This document shows, piece after piece, positions 10,441-21,469 of a DNA stretch of 64,000 bases (position 1 is its first letter; each line of letters begins with the position of its first letter). The notes below the pieces were generated by a model. That model saw only the letters and a program-made list of their open reading frames with translations. It did no database searches and was not told the origin of the DNA. The translations under genes and the position numbers were made by a program. Where the stretch lies: NCBI GenBank assembly GCA_022606425.2, contig JAHDVF020000211.1, positions 1,736,001 to 1,800,000 on the forward strand, in the 5' to 3' direction. Origin of the DNA: Lepidostoma basale (lineage: Eukaryota > Arthropoda > Insecta > Trichoptera > Lepidostomatidae).

Positions 10441-10865
10441 ATGTACCTAATACATGATAGAATTATAATAGTTTTTGTCTTTGACTTGTGATTAAAATAC
10501 ACTATATTCACTGAAATGAACAATCAAAATTGATGTATTATTCGCGGTCCAATTTGACTTATTTTTCATGGACGGAGATTAAACCATCTTTCACTGAACA
10601 GGTGCTTAATTACCTACTTAAACGGCAGAGATCGGCGCATTTCCTACCTCATTCACGTTGTTAAGACAGGTATGTAATTATTTGGTCAACATACTTATTA
10701 AACATATTTTGTGAATAAGCTTAGTAAATACACATAATTAATTAGTGTAGCTTAGTAAGTTCACACATACTCGTATTCGCATCGTTTTGCAACGATTGAA
10801 AGATCATAATTAAAAAATTATAAAATTATGGGGGTAATTGAATGTGGTTATAACAAATATTATTG

Positions 10866-11095
10866 ATGGGTCAACCGATTAAAACACGACCGAGAAAAAC
10901 GTGGCATGATCAAATAAATCTAAAATTGAATGTCGGCCAAGCGAGGAGTCGGAAAAATCGACGTGCGTGCATTATATGCATGTTGAGGAGGCGAAAAAAG
11001 TATGTTAGGAAAGAAACGTGTGGTAGTCCATTCTTTCTGCCTTTCCGTTCGGGGAGACGGCGTGATGGTTAGTAAGTAAGTTTAGTTAACGCAAA
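10866..11095 (+). repeat. LINE-A 3' fragment
   Basis: C-terminal block (PRKTWHDQINLKLNVGQARSRKNRRACI) followed by the GGGGAGACGGCGTGATGGTTAG terminus and two TAAG units in place of the TTAG tail. Confidence 0.7.
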
Positions 11096-11179
11096 TTTAT
11101 TTTTACACGATTGCAAGAAGTTGAAAATTCTTCGGGTTATATGGGAATTCGGGTTATATGTTTACTGTTGGGGATACAT

Positions 11180-11408
11180 AAAAAAGGCGAACCCGATGGA
11201 TCGGTCATATAATTCGCCATGAGGGTCTCCTGCATGACAAAAAGGAAGAGATCGTTCAGGCAACAAATCAAAGAGGGCGCCCCCGACAGGAATATGTAAA
11301 ACAGGAGTGCAAAGACATGAACTGTGTCTCATATGTAGAGTTGAAGAGGGTTTCAGAAAACCGAGCGCAGTGCAGACGAGACTGAAGACTTTGTTCCAAA
11401 CCAATCCC
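11180..11408 (+). repeat. Probable LINE 3' fragment, unnamed family
   Basis: A GC-richer block with broken frames that resembles the arginine-rich C-terminal ends of LINEs in layout only. The only long open frame is on the opposite strand and is not convincing as a gene. Confidence 0.3.
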
Positions 11409-11409
11409 T

Positions 11410-11995
11410 AGGATTGAAACTGTGAAAAATAATTGCTTATAAATCGGTAAATAATTGTAAGTTTTAAAAAGAAACGTCCCTATTTTGACAACCCGTCTAT
11501 GGTACGTGGTTAAGTACTAATATTATATTATAGTTAGGTACTTGCAACTAACTCGACAGGCGACTTGTTCAAAGTTGGCGGTGCATTTTAATCGATAGCC
11601 CCTGGCGATATGTAACCGCGTGTGAAATGGATTTGTATCTCTGCTCATTCATGAAGAGTCACAGAGATGGGTAAAATATGACAAAAGATTTTTAAATCGA
11701 AAGAGGAACAGAATAAGTTTTTATTCTTTATTATCCAAAGAGATGTTCCAAATATAAATATAATACACTTAGGTTGCCAATTTGGAAGAATGTATCTACA
11801 TAGTAATACACGAACAATTACGACGCGACGCTAATAAGGCTGAATACGTTTCAATATTTGGAGTATTTTCTTTTTGATCATTGTTTCATCAATCTGACTT
11901 GAGTCGGAGGCAATCTCGGAGGGCTCTTTATCTTAGGGAATAGTGTAAGATCATGAAAAGTTTATACATAACCTTCGCGATATAATTAATGAAGA
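11410..11995. other. Intergenic DNA, nothing recognised
   Basis: AT-rich, no shared repeat and no coding signal seen. Confidence 0.35.
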
Positions 11996-11999
11996 TGGT

Positions 12000-12890
12000 G
12001 AAGAGGAGTAGATCAAGGAATTATTGTGGCACTCTGGAATGGTCGGAAAAAAGTGCAGAATGAAATATCCCATATAAAGTAAACAGTTTTCTCTCCTTCA
12101 AGAAGCTGAAAAATATAACGAAACTAGAAGAGAAACCAATTTTCGACTGTTTAACCCGAAGTTCATTATGGTTGGCGGTGTCAAAGGCTTTAGAAAAGTC
12201 ATTATAAAAGCAGTCAACCTGGCGACCATCTAAAATCATTGTTACATATTTTGTGTAAATCATGAGATTGATTTCAGAAGAGTTCACCTTTCTGAACCCG
12301 TGGTGCTTAGAAATTACGAAGGGTTCAATTGTTGACAGGAGCATTATGTATAATAATAACAGATTCGAAGATTTTGGCTGGAGCAGATAGTATTGCTACA
12401 GGTCTGTAGTTTTGATTCTCTCAGGCTGCTCTTGAAAATGTAACTGATCTTGGAGATTATATTTAAATGTATGAATTTTTTCTGACAGGTTGGATAGAAA
12501 GTGGAAGGGAGAAATAAAACAATCAGAGCATCCTTTTAAAATGAAGATAAGAAGAAAATACGGAACAATTGAATGCGAACTTTTCAAAGCTATATTATAA
12601 ATCTTTATATCAGTAATGTCTATTTGACATGAGTTGAAGCTATGAGTAGTATTGGCATTCGAACTGGTCACATCTTTAAGATTTAGCCGCGGGCAACATT
12701 GCTATACTCGTCGACAGATTGGGAGTGCTTAGCAAACGCATTCGCTATATCGGCACCTCGAACATCTCTATCCCCATGCATCATGGTATTTATCATACCA
12801 CCATCTTTGCGTAAGCTTGCAGTTGCAGAGTAATGTTCACTTAAATCACGTAGCTTTCTTAATAAATAAATATACATTAATTGTTTTTCC
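12000..12890 (-). pseudogene. Jockey-type non-LTR retrotransposon, reverse transcriptase fragment
   Basis: Minus-strand fragments in three frames read in order as the pre-RT region (LRDLSEHYSATASLRKDGGM, then IANAFAKHSQSVDEYSN) and the RT domain (block before YRPVAILSAPAKIFE, then HHGFRKVNSSEINLMIYT and DCFYNDFSKAFDTANHN). The FSKAFD motif is the RT motif A region of Jockey-clade LINEs, with the first catalytic Asp. Frameshifts break the protein, and the YADD part is absent. The element is split by LINE-B at 12891-13103. Confidence 0.75.
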
Positions 12891-13103
12891 TGTTTTTTTC
12901 GCACTGTTACATCTGATCTTAAAGGGTAAGATTGAGGGTCGACGAGGTGTTGGGAGAAGGCAGGTTTCTTGGCTGAGGAACATCCGAGAGTGGACAGGGC
13001 TGAGGACCGTGGGGGAGCTGTTCCGAGCTGCCCAGGACGGGGAGGCCTACTCAAGGGTGATAGTCAACGTTAGGGGGACCTGACAGGACACAGAAAGAAG
13101 AAG
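12891..13103 (+). mobile_element. LINE-B 3' end inserted in the Jockey fragment, with 12-bp TSD
   Basis: The C-terminal peptide block (GKIEGRRGVGRRQVSWLRNIREWTG ...) ends in VRGT-stop and an AGAAAGAAGAAG tail. The 12-mer AATTGTTTTTCC occurs at both 12879-12890 and 13104-13115, a clean target-site duplication. 5'-truncated, as is usual for LINEs. Confidence 0.85.
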
Positions 13104-13149
13104 AATTGTTTTTCCAATCAGTTCGTTAATAATATTTATAAAAAAAAAA

Positions 13150-13600
13150 CATTAGGCCGTCTTCCGAAGGGGTAGGCATAAAAAATGGACCGTCACACTA
13201 TTCTTTTCTGACATACTTCTTTTGATTCCTCAACATTTATACATCGCGTTATGCACGCATGTCGATTTCTCCGACTCCTTACGTGCCCGACATTCAGTAT
13301 TTGATTTATTTAATCGTGACACATTCTCCTCGTCTTCCTCTATATCTAGTTCCATTTATATCGTAAACATATACTTTTTATCATTCTTTCTTCATTCATT
13401 CTTTCCATGTTTCCAAACCATCTTAATTACAATTTCGTTATTTTGTTCATAACGCTTTCATTCGAACTGTGTCTATTTCTTACATCTGAATAAGACATTC
13501 TGTCATTTACAGATTTAACACACATTTGTCTAAGAGATCTCACTTCTACTGCATTTATTCTACTTTCTTTTTCGTTCTTTTACCAGTTCCACGCTTCACG
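13150..13600 (-). repeat. LINE-A 3' part, inverted
   Basis: From the terminus near 13150 back to the block coding for the GSEAWNW-like peptide at about 13590. Frameshifts throughout. Confidence 0.7.
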
Positions 13601-13659
13601 TGTTAATGAATGAAAATTAGATAACAACCTAATAGTATATTTTCAAACAGTTCAATGAT

Positions 13660-14005
13660 AATGTTTGATATACGGTTATCTTCGACAGCGTCAGCACAGA
13701 CTGTTTTATCTCCCAGCATGCAGAACCAACCTGCCTCTGGTGATGCCGGTGGGGAGAGCATTCAAACTGCTGAAAATGATCGCTTCGGAGATCGATGTCT
13801 TTCATATTCGTGAAAGTACGTTCAGAAGACAAATACTCTTGACTTTGGAGAGCATCTTGTATTTCTAATGTCGAACCATCTGTCATGCGTTCCCGGTATT
13901 ATATATTTTTATATTTTACCTGTTCTCAATAGATGCCTTAAACTATAATGTAAAAAATGTTTGTAATATCTTTTGAGAAAATAAACTGATTTGATTTGAT
14001 TTGAA
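13660..14005 (+). repeat. Jockey-type LINE C-terminal end with (ATTTG)n tail
   Basis: Encodes YGYLRQRQHRLFYLPACRTN followed by LPLVMPVGRAFKLLK and a DVF-like end, the usual C terminus of Jockey-like ORF2. It then runs into AATAAACTGATTTGATTTG repeats. A related inverted copy (GYLRQRRHQLLFAPSYRTNL) is at 50300-50520. Confidence 0.65.
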
Positions 14006-14009
14006 CTAT

Positions 14010-14565
14010 TTGAATTTATCGCATTAAAAAATATCTCCATTGCTTTCACTCCCATAAACATTAGAAAATTATATCAATTGAAAATTATTTGAGTTTGATC
14101 ATAGCAAGATTAGATCATCGCTAATATAATAATGTTATTCGATTTCAGTTGAATGAACGAACAACACTAATCAGTGATCCTCCAACGAGGAGCCTACGCA
14201 ATTTATGCTGATTTAGAAGCTAGTTGCTCCCATGACGGAGATGTATTATATAATTCTGATACTTGCATATCATTATATTATTGAAAAATACATTAATTTT
14301 AAATTCGTCATTGGTCGAGATGAGCGCCACAAATAAGTACATGTTTTTTTAAACTTCAAGCCATTACAGACAGGCAGAACGAGGTAATATATTTCCATTT
14401 CTATATTTTATACTATTACAGAAAATTGTATCAACAAAATATATTTGAGTAGCATAAAACATCAAGAAATTAAATGTATTAAATCACTGATTATTCCACT
14501 ATTGAGTTTATTTATCTCGACATGTTTCCAAGTTATTTAATATACCTTCAACACCAATTGCAAAG
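14010..14565. other. Intergenic DNA with a decayed hammerhead-like flank at the right end
   Basis: Mostly nothing recognisable. The stretch 14490-14530 (CCACTATTGAGTTTATTTAT, CTCGACATGTTTC) matches the flank of the TTCTC hammerhead family at 5811 but lacks the rest. Confidence 0.35.
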
Positions 14566-14573
14566 GGTTTATA

Positions 14574-14770
14574 CAGGGTGTCCCAGAAGTCAAGACGTCA
14601 AGCCGGAAACGGATGATATTTATGAGAAAAATGTAAAATATAACATGATTGATTTTCTCGATTTTTTTAAAATGCCTATAATAAAAAAAATGCAAAACTT
14701 AGATTTTTTTTCATTTTTCTCATAACTAGCATGACTTCCCCCATCATCCGTTTCCGGCTTAACGTCGACC
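14574..14770. mobile_element. Fragment with CAGGGTGTCCCAGAAGT end and inner inverted repeat
   Basis: Starts CAGGGTGTCCCAGAAGT, an end seen in several insect DNA elements. It contains an inverted pair around CCGGAAACGGATGAT (14603-14617 and its complement near 14745-14760). No partner terminus is visible, so it is truncated. Confidence 0.4.
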
Positions 14771-14774
14771 AATA

Positions 14775-15175
14775 AAAGTTTTGAAGAAAAAAAAATCATT
14801 GTATTTTTTATAAATTAAGAATTATGTAATTCTAGAGTCAATTTATTATGTTTATTTGGAAAAATATTAGTTTTCTTCTAAAATATCCTTCACATTTGAT
14901 TGAAATACACATATCATACTCACAACTATAACTCTTATTTATACTTGGTAGCATGTGATTGGCCTTATTTTATTGTTTCTATGTACAATATTTCATTTAC
15001 GTACTGTAATCGCTGCTTGTTACCCCGAATAAATAAATAAATAAAGATCAATGCAATAATAAAAAAACCAGTTTCATAGATTTTACATCTTCTTATTAAT
15101 TATTGATACTAAATTAAATAAACAAATATATTTCAAGTGGACATAGACTTACATATCGTTTCTTGAACAGTGATG
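14775..15175. other. Intergenic DNA, nothing recognised
   Basis: AT-rich, with no open frame of note. Confidence 0.35.
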
Positions 15176-15179
15176 TAAA

Positions 15180-15345
15180 ATTCCCTATTAAATAAATAAT
15201 ACGAATGAAAACGTCTGTTTTCTAGAAGTTATTAAATTATCAAATCCCTTAGAAAGGCAGAACATGTAATTCCCATAAACTCTAAAAAAACTTACAGAAA
15301 ACAAACGTTTTCTTTCGAATTATTTAATGGACATAAACTCTTCAA
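15180..15345. repeat. Decayed inverted pair of the AAACGTCTGTTTTCTAG repeat
   Basis: Two facing copies of a repeat that recurs at 17610-17760, 24085-24275, 34830-35280, 48525-48612, 61385-61460 and 63405-63500. In better copies its inner side contains a stem II hairpin GCCTT/AAGGC followed by GAAACATGTC, which resembles the hammerhead core. Confidence 0.5.
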
Positions 15346-15424
15346 TGTAAATGACTAAAAGTTAAAATATTAATTAGTTCATTGCAATGAATATTTTTTA
15401 AAACCAAATTGTTGAATTTATTTC

Positions 15425-15932
15425 ACTTAAAGTTGCCATCGCAAACAACAGCCTATTCAAAAAGGCTAAAATGGCAGTGCACAATGGTGTTCTTGTACCG
15501 ACTCTCATGTATTGAATAATACGAATATGTGGAAAATCTGTGCATGATAGAGTGTCGAATGAAAACATAGAAAGTGAATGCAGTGCGAATGAAAGTGCTA
15601 TGAACAAAATAATTAATGAAACGTTAAAATGGTTTGGACACATGGAAAGAATGAATGAAGAAAGAATGGTAAAAAAATTATATGTTAACGATATAAATGG
15701 AATTAGATATAGAGGAAGACCGAGGAGAACGTGGCACGATCAAATAAATCAAATACTGAATGTCGGCCACGTGAGGAGTTGGAGAAATCTACGTGCGTGC
15801 ATGACACGATGTATGAATGTCGAGGAAGCGAGAAAAGTATGTCAGGAAAGAAAAGTGTGGCAGTCTATTATATCTGCCTACCCCTCCGGGGAGACGGTGA
15901 GATAGTTAGTTAGTTAGTTAGTTAGTTAGTTT
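15425..15932 (+). repeat. LINE-A 3' part with (TTAG)n tail
   Basis: Good copy of the 3' part. The frame at 15540-15905 encodes DRVSNENIESECSANESAMN, then the WFGHMERMNEERMVKKLYVN block and [20 protein letters not shown], ending at the (TTAG)n tail (15904-15930). One deletion upstream removes the GSEAWNW block. Confidence 0.85.
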
Positions 15933-16044
15933 TAAAAAAAATTATTTCAATGATACTCTTCTGTTAATGAATTAAAAAAGCGAAATAAATAAAATCAACT
16001 ATTTCGAAAGTTTGATAAGTTTCGTAATTCATAAATAGAGGATA

Positions 16045-16262
16045 TCGTTCAGTGGAGTAGATCCAGAAGAAGATACTGGAGGGACCATGTAGCCCGAATG
16101 GATGGTGACAGACTTGCATATACAAACGTTTATGAAATCCCCTCCGGACACCGCCCACCTGGAAGACCGCCTAAGAGATGGAGGGACAGCTGGATCTCAT
16201 CATCCGACGAGACATGATTTCTGTGTCACAGATCGCCAGATCTATTAAAAGAAGAAGAAGAA
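16045..16262 (+). repeat. LINE-D 3' end
   Basis: Encodes a short WSRSRRRYWRDHVARMDGDR-like block, then a GRPPKRWRDSW-type block and an AAGAAG tail. Related copies are at 39920-40205 and 48640-49085. Confidence 0.6.
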
Positions 16263-16579
16263 GAAGATATGTTTCACTTTTCTTCTATGAAGGATGAATA
16301 TTGCAATATCTCGATTAAGTTTTCTTCATTTTGCGTGCGAGTATTAATTTCATATAAAACCCTCCAAGAGCGACGAGTTATCTCCATGTTAACGAGCAAA
16401 TATCTTGTTTTACTTACAAAGATTCAACTCGGTTAATTTATCAATTTTCATTACTACATGTTTGCACCAATGAAAGGAAGCTCTTCTACTTACGAGTATG
16501 TTAAACATAATACGAGTGCATTGACAGGTTTTTAATACTACTAATATTATATTACTGATTCAAAAAGCACCACAAGCAA

Positions 16580-16735
16580 AAATATATATGGTTAGCGATG
16601 TGAATGGAGTACGGAGTCGAGGAAGACCGAGGAAAATATGGAATGACCTAATTAATACAATTTTAGATGTCTGACATGTAAGAAGTCGGACGAATCGACG
16701 TGCGTGTATGACGTGATGTGTGAATGTGGAGTAGT
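16580..16735 (+). repeat. LINE-A fragment, left half of a split copy
   Basis: Runs from the block before the RGRPRK motif to GTGAATGTGGAG. The copy resumes at 17292 with the expected next bases (GAGGTGTGTCAGG), so 16736-17291 was inserted into it. Confidence 0.65.
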
Positions 16736-16921
16736 AAAACTAATAAGACGTGTTGGTCGTAAGAAGGGCGGAATGGGGAATGTTGTTAAACAAAAAGCGA
16801 TCGCTTAACCCAACTAATGACAGGTCATAAGTTCTGTAAGCGCCTCGACCACCATTTTGTTCACAGAAAACAATTTACATCTTCGTCTCTATTCAGATAC
16901 AATTAATCCTTATAAAAAAAC
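16736..16921. mobile_element. Half foldback element
   Basis: Matches the centre and right arm of the foldback element at 9146-9418. The left arm is missing. Confidence 0.6.
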
Positions 16922-17291
16922 TAAATAGTGTTTAAGGCTCGACACCAGGGAGCACCAGCATATATATCGGACCTCTGCATGACACCCATGCCAACGGAAA
17001 AGCAACGTTTACTCCGATCAGTAGAAACAAGTGTAAACAACATAACAATTCCAGTCAGAGTCAATAAAGCAAGTTTCTATGATCGTGCTTTCGGCGTTGC
17101 GGGTCCGTTAGCGTGGAATAGACTCCATGTTAGTATTAAGTATGAGGATAGTGACGTTATATTTAAGAAACTTCTAAAGACTGCGCGTTCGGTCAGTCAT
17201 TTCCTAGTGCGCCCTTGGAGCAATTGATTTTACAAAACGGCGCACTTAAAATATAAGACGTCAAAATAATAATAATAATAATAATAATAAA
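16922..17291 (+). repeat. CR1/Jockey-type LINE C-terminal end with (AAT)n tail
   Basis: The 99-codon frame at 16928-17227 (MFKARHQGAPAYISDLC, LRSVETS, then YDRAFGVAGPLAWNRLH and FKKLLKTA) is the classic C terminus of CR1-like ORF2 proteins. It is followed by an (AAT)n tail at 17268-17289. Confidence 0.8.
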
Positions 17292-17372
17292 ACGAGGTGT
17301 GTCAGGATAGAGCATTGTGGCGGTTTATTCCCTCTAAGTATCCTTCCGGGGAAACGGCGTGGTGATTTGTTG
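17292..17372 (+). repeat. LINE-A fragment, right half of the split copy
   Basis: From GAGGTGTGTCAGGATAGAG to GGGGAAACGGCGTGGTG; continues 16580-16735. Confidence 0.65.
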
Positions 17373-17599
17373 TATGTAAATTTTATTAATCTATATCTTG
17401 CACTTTAAAAAATGTAATTATGTTAAATACTATTGAGAGGTACACATGTAACGTATCTTTATTCTTGTATTAAAATTTCGCTTAGTTTTTCAGATGTAAA
17501 ATGTAGGGATAGATATTTTTGTATTTTGATTTGTATTTTTTTTAATATGTGTTATACTGAGACCAGATTTGTTGATAAATAAACAGTCAATAAGGTTTG

Positions 17600-17760
17600 C
17601 TGACATTTTTTATTTAAACTAATAAAAACATCTGTTTTCTAGATATTTTATTATAGTTAATAGGAATGACATATTTTGCCTTTCTTAGGCATTATCAAAA
17701 GCTTATAAAATTGAAAAATGTCATTCCCATAAACTATACCATAATTTTTAATATTAAGTA
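17600..17760. repeat. Inverted pair of the AAACGTCTGTTTTCTAG repeat
   Basis: Left arm ends in AGGAATGACATATTTTGCC with CTTTCTTAGGCATTATCAAA, and the right arm returns GTCATTCCCATAAA. Decayed hammerhead-like core. Confidence 0.5.
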
Positions 17761-17769
17761 TTAATTATT

Positions 17770-18520
17770 TACTGACACTGACAATGTCTCAATGCCAATG
17801 ACACTATTTTACTGGCTGAAAGTGTTAGTGATCTTCAGAACCTCCTCAATCTTGTTGACGAGCCCGGTGAAAGATTGGGGCTAACAATAATGTCAATAAA
17901 ACCAAATGGATGGACATTTGGACCACTTGACTACAGTGGGTCAGTATTGCATTTGAACGGCCGTAACGTTGAAAGGGTGGAAACATTTCTAAACAACATA
18001 CTAACACAATCTCTTCACCCAGATGTAGAGATAAAATGCAGAATTGAGGCAGCAAGAGCTACATTTAATAAAATGAAATCATTCTTCTGCAATGATAACA
18101 TAAATTTGAAACTTCACCAGAGAATGATCAAATGCTATGTATGGTCTATTTTATTGTATGGATGTGAAACGTGGACCTTAAAAATCAACTCAATGAACAG
18201 ACTGTAAGCATTTGATGTGGCTCTATCGCCGAATGCTCAGAATTCCCTGGACAGACATGGTTACCAATACCGAGGTCCTGAGGCGAGCTAGAGTTGAGGT
18301 AGAGCTGGGTCATAAATACTGCGTGGGGAAAAGTACCACCTTCTCCAACTGATATTGGAGGGGGGAATTGAGGGACGCTGAGGGCCCGGTAGGAGACAGA
18401 TATCCTGGCTGCGAAACGTGAGGGAGTGGACCGGCATCCGAAGTAAGGACAGGGACAGATTCGTTGAGGTGATCGCCAACGTTGGGGGGACTCGACAGGG
18501 CACTCGAAGAAGAAGAATAA
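17770..18520 (+). pseudogene. LINE-B, longest copy, RTE-like C-terminal part
   Basis: The frame 17875-18207 encodes ARATFNKMKSFFCNDNINLK then MIKCYVWSILLYGCETWTLK, the post-RT region of RTE/BovB-like LINEs. After a stop and frameshifts come the WLRNVREWTGIR-like block and the ANVGGTRQGT end with an AAGAAGAAG tail. This links the family B tail to an RT-bearing element type. Confidence 0.75.
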
Positions 18521-18529
18521 TTATATACT

Positions 18530-19080
18530 ACCTAATATGATGTTTTGAATCATTGTTCAGGAAACAATAAATTATATTTATTATTAAGAGAGCAAAACAC
18601 GTTCTCGAGTGCACTTTAAAAGGCCTATTCAAAGAAAGCATCATACATATTTACACACCTCATTAAACTCTGTCTTGGCTTTACGACAAGTGGGCCCTGA
18701 GGATCGTTCATTGCGGGAATTGGGTGATCTCCTGCCGAGCTCAGTATCCAGACTTGTCAGATATCCAGAAATTACGCGATTTCCTGGCTTAAGTATTGCC
18801 TGAATCTCCAACTAATGTCTCTCCGGTTTGATTTGGTCCTTCCAGATACTTCACGAGTTTTCAGTATAGGGTTATAGCATTATATGTATTTGAAATAATC
18901 TGAAAAAAATCATTTATGATACGTATTTAGTTTTATTCTACTTGATTTTTAGCGAGCTACTGAAACCAGTCGACACTAAAAACAAGTGGAATAAAACAAC
19001 GAAAAATACGTATTATAAAATAATTTTTAAATTTGTTATTTTATATTCATTATATACAATGAACTATTAAATAAAACGGT
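18530..19080. other. Intergenic DNA
   Basis: Contains one short open frame at 18609-18803 that I do not recognise, and an inverted pair near 18910-19015 around the sequence ACGTATTT. No family assigned. Confidence 0.3.
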
Positions 19081-19084
19081 GTTT

Positions 19085-19480
19085 TTTTTAACATCTTCCA
19101 CTTTTGTCTTTATTTCGACAGCGACCGGTTTCGCCAGGTTCGCTGGCATCGACAGACTGGTGACACTATTGCAAACTGAGTTCTTTATATGCACACAGCT
19201 CAGGGGTGGTAAATCTGACTCTATACAAAAATAATCTTCAAATAATTATATAATTACTGGAATTAAATATTGGTATTACAGTTATTCAAGAGGATTCGTA
19301 TTCAATATAATGGATTTAAAATTTTATTATAGCTGACATATGACGTTTGAAAATTATTTAAATTTAACAATTTTCAATCGTTATATGCAAATACGTCACC
19401 AGTCTGTCGATGCCAGCGAGCCTGGAGAAACCGGTCGCTGTCGAAATGAAGACAAAAGTGGAAGTCGCTAAAAATATCGT
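19085..19480. repeat. Inverted pair of hammerhead-like repeats, GCCAG family
   Basis: Arms at 19096-19170 (minus) and 19395-19465 (plus) face each other across about 225 bp. Each has stem II GCCAG/CTGGC (right arm CTGGA), GAAAC, CG, GTC. Core box 1 is CTGTCGA, so the invariant A6 is a T in both copies. A third, shorter pair is at 44270-44385. Confidence 0.6.
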
Positions 19481-19565
19481 TTTATTTAATTATCATTTAA
19501 AATGAACTTCCGTCAATAGTTTTCATTAAATCATTTGATTATTTCACCAATATTTTTTAGCGGAC

Positions 19566-19810
19566 ATTTCTAACTAATTAACTAACCATTTCCCCGGAGG
19601 GGTAGGCAGAGAGGATGGATCGCCACACTGGCCTGTCCTGGCATACATTTCGGGATTCCTCTACATTCATACATCGTACCATGCACGCACGTCGATTATT
19701 TCGACTTCGAATGTGGCCGCCTTTTAGTAATTGATTAATTTGGTCATTCCATGTTTTCCTCGGTCTACCTCGGCTTCTTTTCCCACTCACGCTGCTTGTG
19801 TAGAGGACAT
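19566..19810 (-). repeat. LINE-A 3' fragment, inverted
   Basis: Minus-strand frame encodes SGKRSRGRPRKTWNDQINQL followed by LKGGHIRSRNNRRACMVRCM and the end block, up to the AACTAACTAACCAT terminus. Confidence 0.75.
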
Positions 19811-19977
19811 TTTTGTAGGTAAATTTTGAATTAATTATTGGAATAGGGATTTCGAAAAAAAATAAGTTGACGCCAAGACAATTCAAAAGCTCATACTTTG
19901 CCGACGATTTTTTATTTGAAAATGTTATCATCGAATAGGTCGTTATGACGTCGTAAATTAAATAAATACTGCAAATG

Positions 19978-20155
19978 ACGACCTTCGTGGCCGAGTGGTA
20001 AGTACATTGACTGCCACCCCGAAGGTTCCGGGTTCGATTCCCGGCGAGGGCAGTGTGATTCTCACACGGTCTAGTGTAGAATTCACGTGACAATAAAATG
20101 GCGATTGATTAGCTACATATCACATGTCATGAGAATCATTATGATAGCTATAATA
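19978..20155 (+). repeat. tRNA-derived SINE, good copy
   Basis: Head GACCTTCGTGGCCGAGTGGT with a perfect A box (TGGCCGAGTGG) and B box (GGTTCGATTCC) spaced as in tRNAs. The body carries GTAGAATTCACGTGACAATA and CACATGTCATGAGAATCA. Partial copies of the body are at 29240-29312 (+) and 49170-49275 (-). Confidence 0.85.
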
Positions 20156-20204
20156 CCCTTCACATCGATTTGGCTCATCTTGTCATGATGTAAAAGAGCG
20201 ATTC

Positions 20205-20545
20205 AACAAAATAATAATAATAATAATAAACACTGTCAAACACAATTTATATTTTACTCGATCTCGGATTTTAAGCCAGCGAAGGTCCTTCAGGAGCGGC
20301 GTGATATGACAGTGTTGCCCCATAATCAATCGGGCAGCAGCATTAAATACGCTTTGTATTCTGCTTAATTGATTATTTGGCAATCCAGCGTACATTCCGT
20401 TGCAATAATCTAAACGTGACACTACAAAAGAATTTACGAGGGTCCTAGCTTCACCAATAGGTAAACATCTCCTTATATGCTTTGGCTGTCTCAGTTGGAA
20501 GAAACCAGACTTAACAAGCCCTTAATAAATGCTGCACACTGTAGG
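20205..20545 (-). repeat. CR1/Jockey-type LINE fragment with (AAT)n tail
   Basis: The minus-strand frame (SRLDYCNGMYAGLPNNQLSR, IQSVFNAAARLIMGQ, HITPLLKDLRWLKIRDRVKYK) is the conserved post-RT segment of CR1-like ORF2. It ends abruptly in the (AAT)n tail at 20210-20230, so the last ~100 residues, seen at 16922, are deleted here. Confidence 0.8.
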
Positions 20546-21120
20546 TAGTATTAAAATCATATTAATATCTACTTAATTTTTTTAAATACTTCGCATGAAA
20601 TCGTATTCTAAAGTAGAATTTCAAGAGTCAAAACCGACGCGACACTTCAAGCAGCTCAAGGGAGCGGTTTTGAAATCGTCATCTCCGATGCATGGACAGA
20701 TAACATATTATAATATTTCTTGTTATTTTTTATGCATCAAACAGCTGCTCGTGTATCTACAGAAGGTACCTACGTACATTACAGATAGGTACTTGTTTCT
20801 TTTTTGTCGTTACATATTTGTTCCGACGTTTAGTAGTTTTTTTTGCGGTCGGTTAAGTTTTGTTTGTTGTTCGATCATTTAAACATTCAGAATATACGTT
20901 CCTGGTCGACATTTTTCTTTGGACTGCAGTAACGTAGAGCGAAAGTTTTAAAAAAAAAACTTTCATAAAAAAAAAGTTTTATATATAATAGATAAATACA
21001 AAACTAGCCAAATTCTTACGGAGGGGCAGACAGGTTAGATGGACCACACATTTTTTCTCCAATTTTTTAAACCATCTGTGAACATTCAATTGATTTGGTG
21101 GTGCCATCTTGCTTTTCTAT
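20545..21120. other. Intergenic DNA
   Basis: One short unassigned frame at 20595-20882 with hydrophobic, Cys/Phe-rich composition. I do not consider it a gene. Confidence 0.3.
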
Positions 21121-21182
21121 ATTGTGGATTTAGAGCATCAGTTTTTGGAGCTGACTTTTCCAAATCATCCTAAACATGTAAC

Positions 21183-21432
21183 CAGTGGCGGTACTCCCAT
21201 AGAAGCTCAGAAGCCCGGCTTGCGTAAGAAATTTTGGATCAGAAACCCCCAAGTCTAAGTAATCATACCCCCGCATAAACCAACAACCCACCAAATCACC
21301 TTCCAACAATGTTCCCATCAGACGTAAGAGGTATAGCCACAAGAGCTGAACCTCTGTAAGCGAGAAGAGGTTTTGATTCAAATTTTTTTACGCATGCCGG
21401 GCTTCTGAGCTTCTATGGGAGTACAGCCACTG
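21183..21432. mobile_element. hAT-like MITE, copy 2, with exact 8-bp TSD
   Basis: A 250 bp element. CATGTAAC occurs on both sides (21175-21182 and 21433-21440). Inverted termini begin CAGTGGCGGTACTCCCATAG, and the right end reads CAGTGGCTGTACTCCCATAG inward. Same family as 4744-4994. Confidence 0.9.
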
Positions 21433-21469
21433 CATGTAACCTGGCTGTAGAGAACCTACCCATACAACA

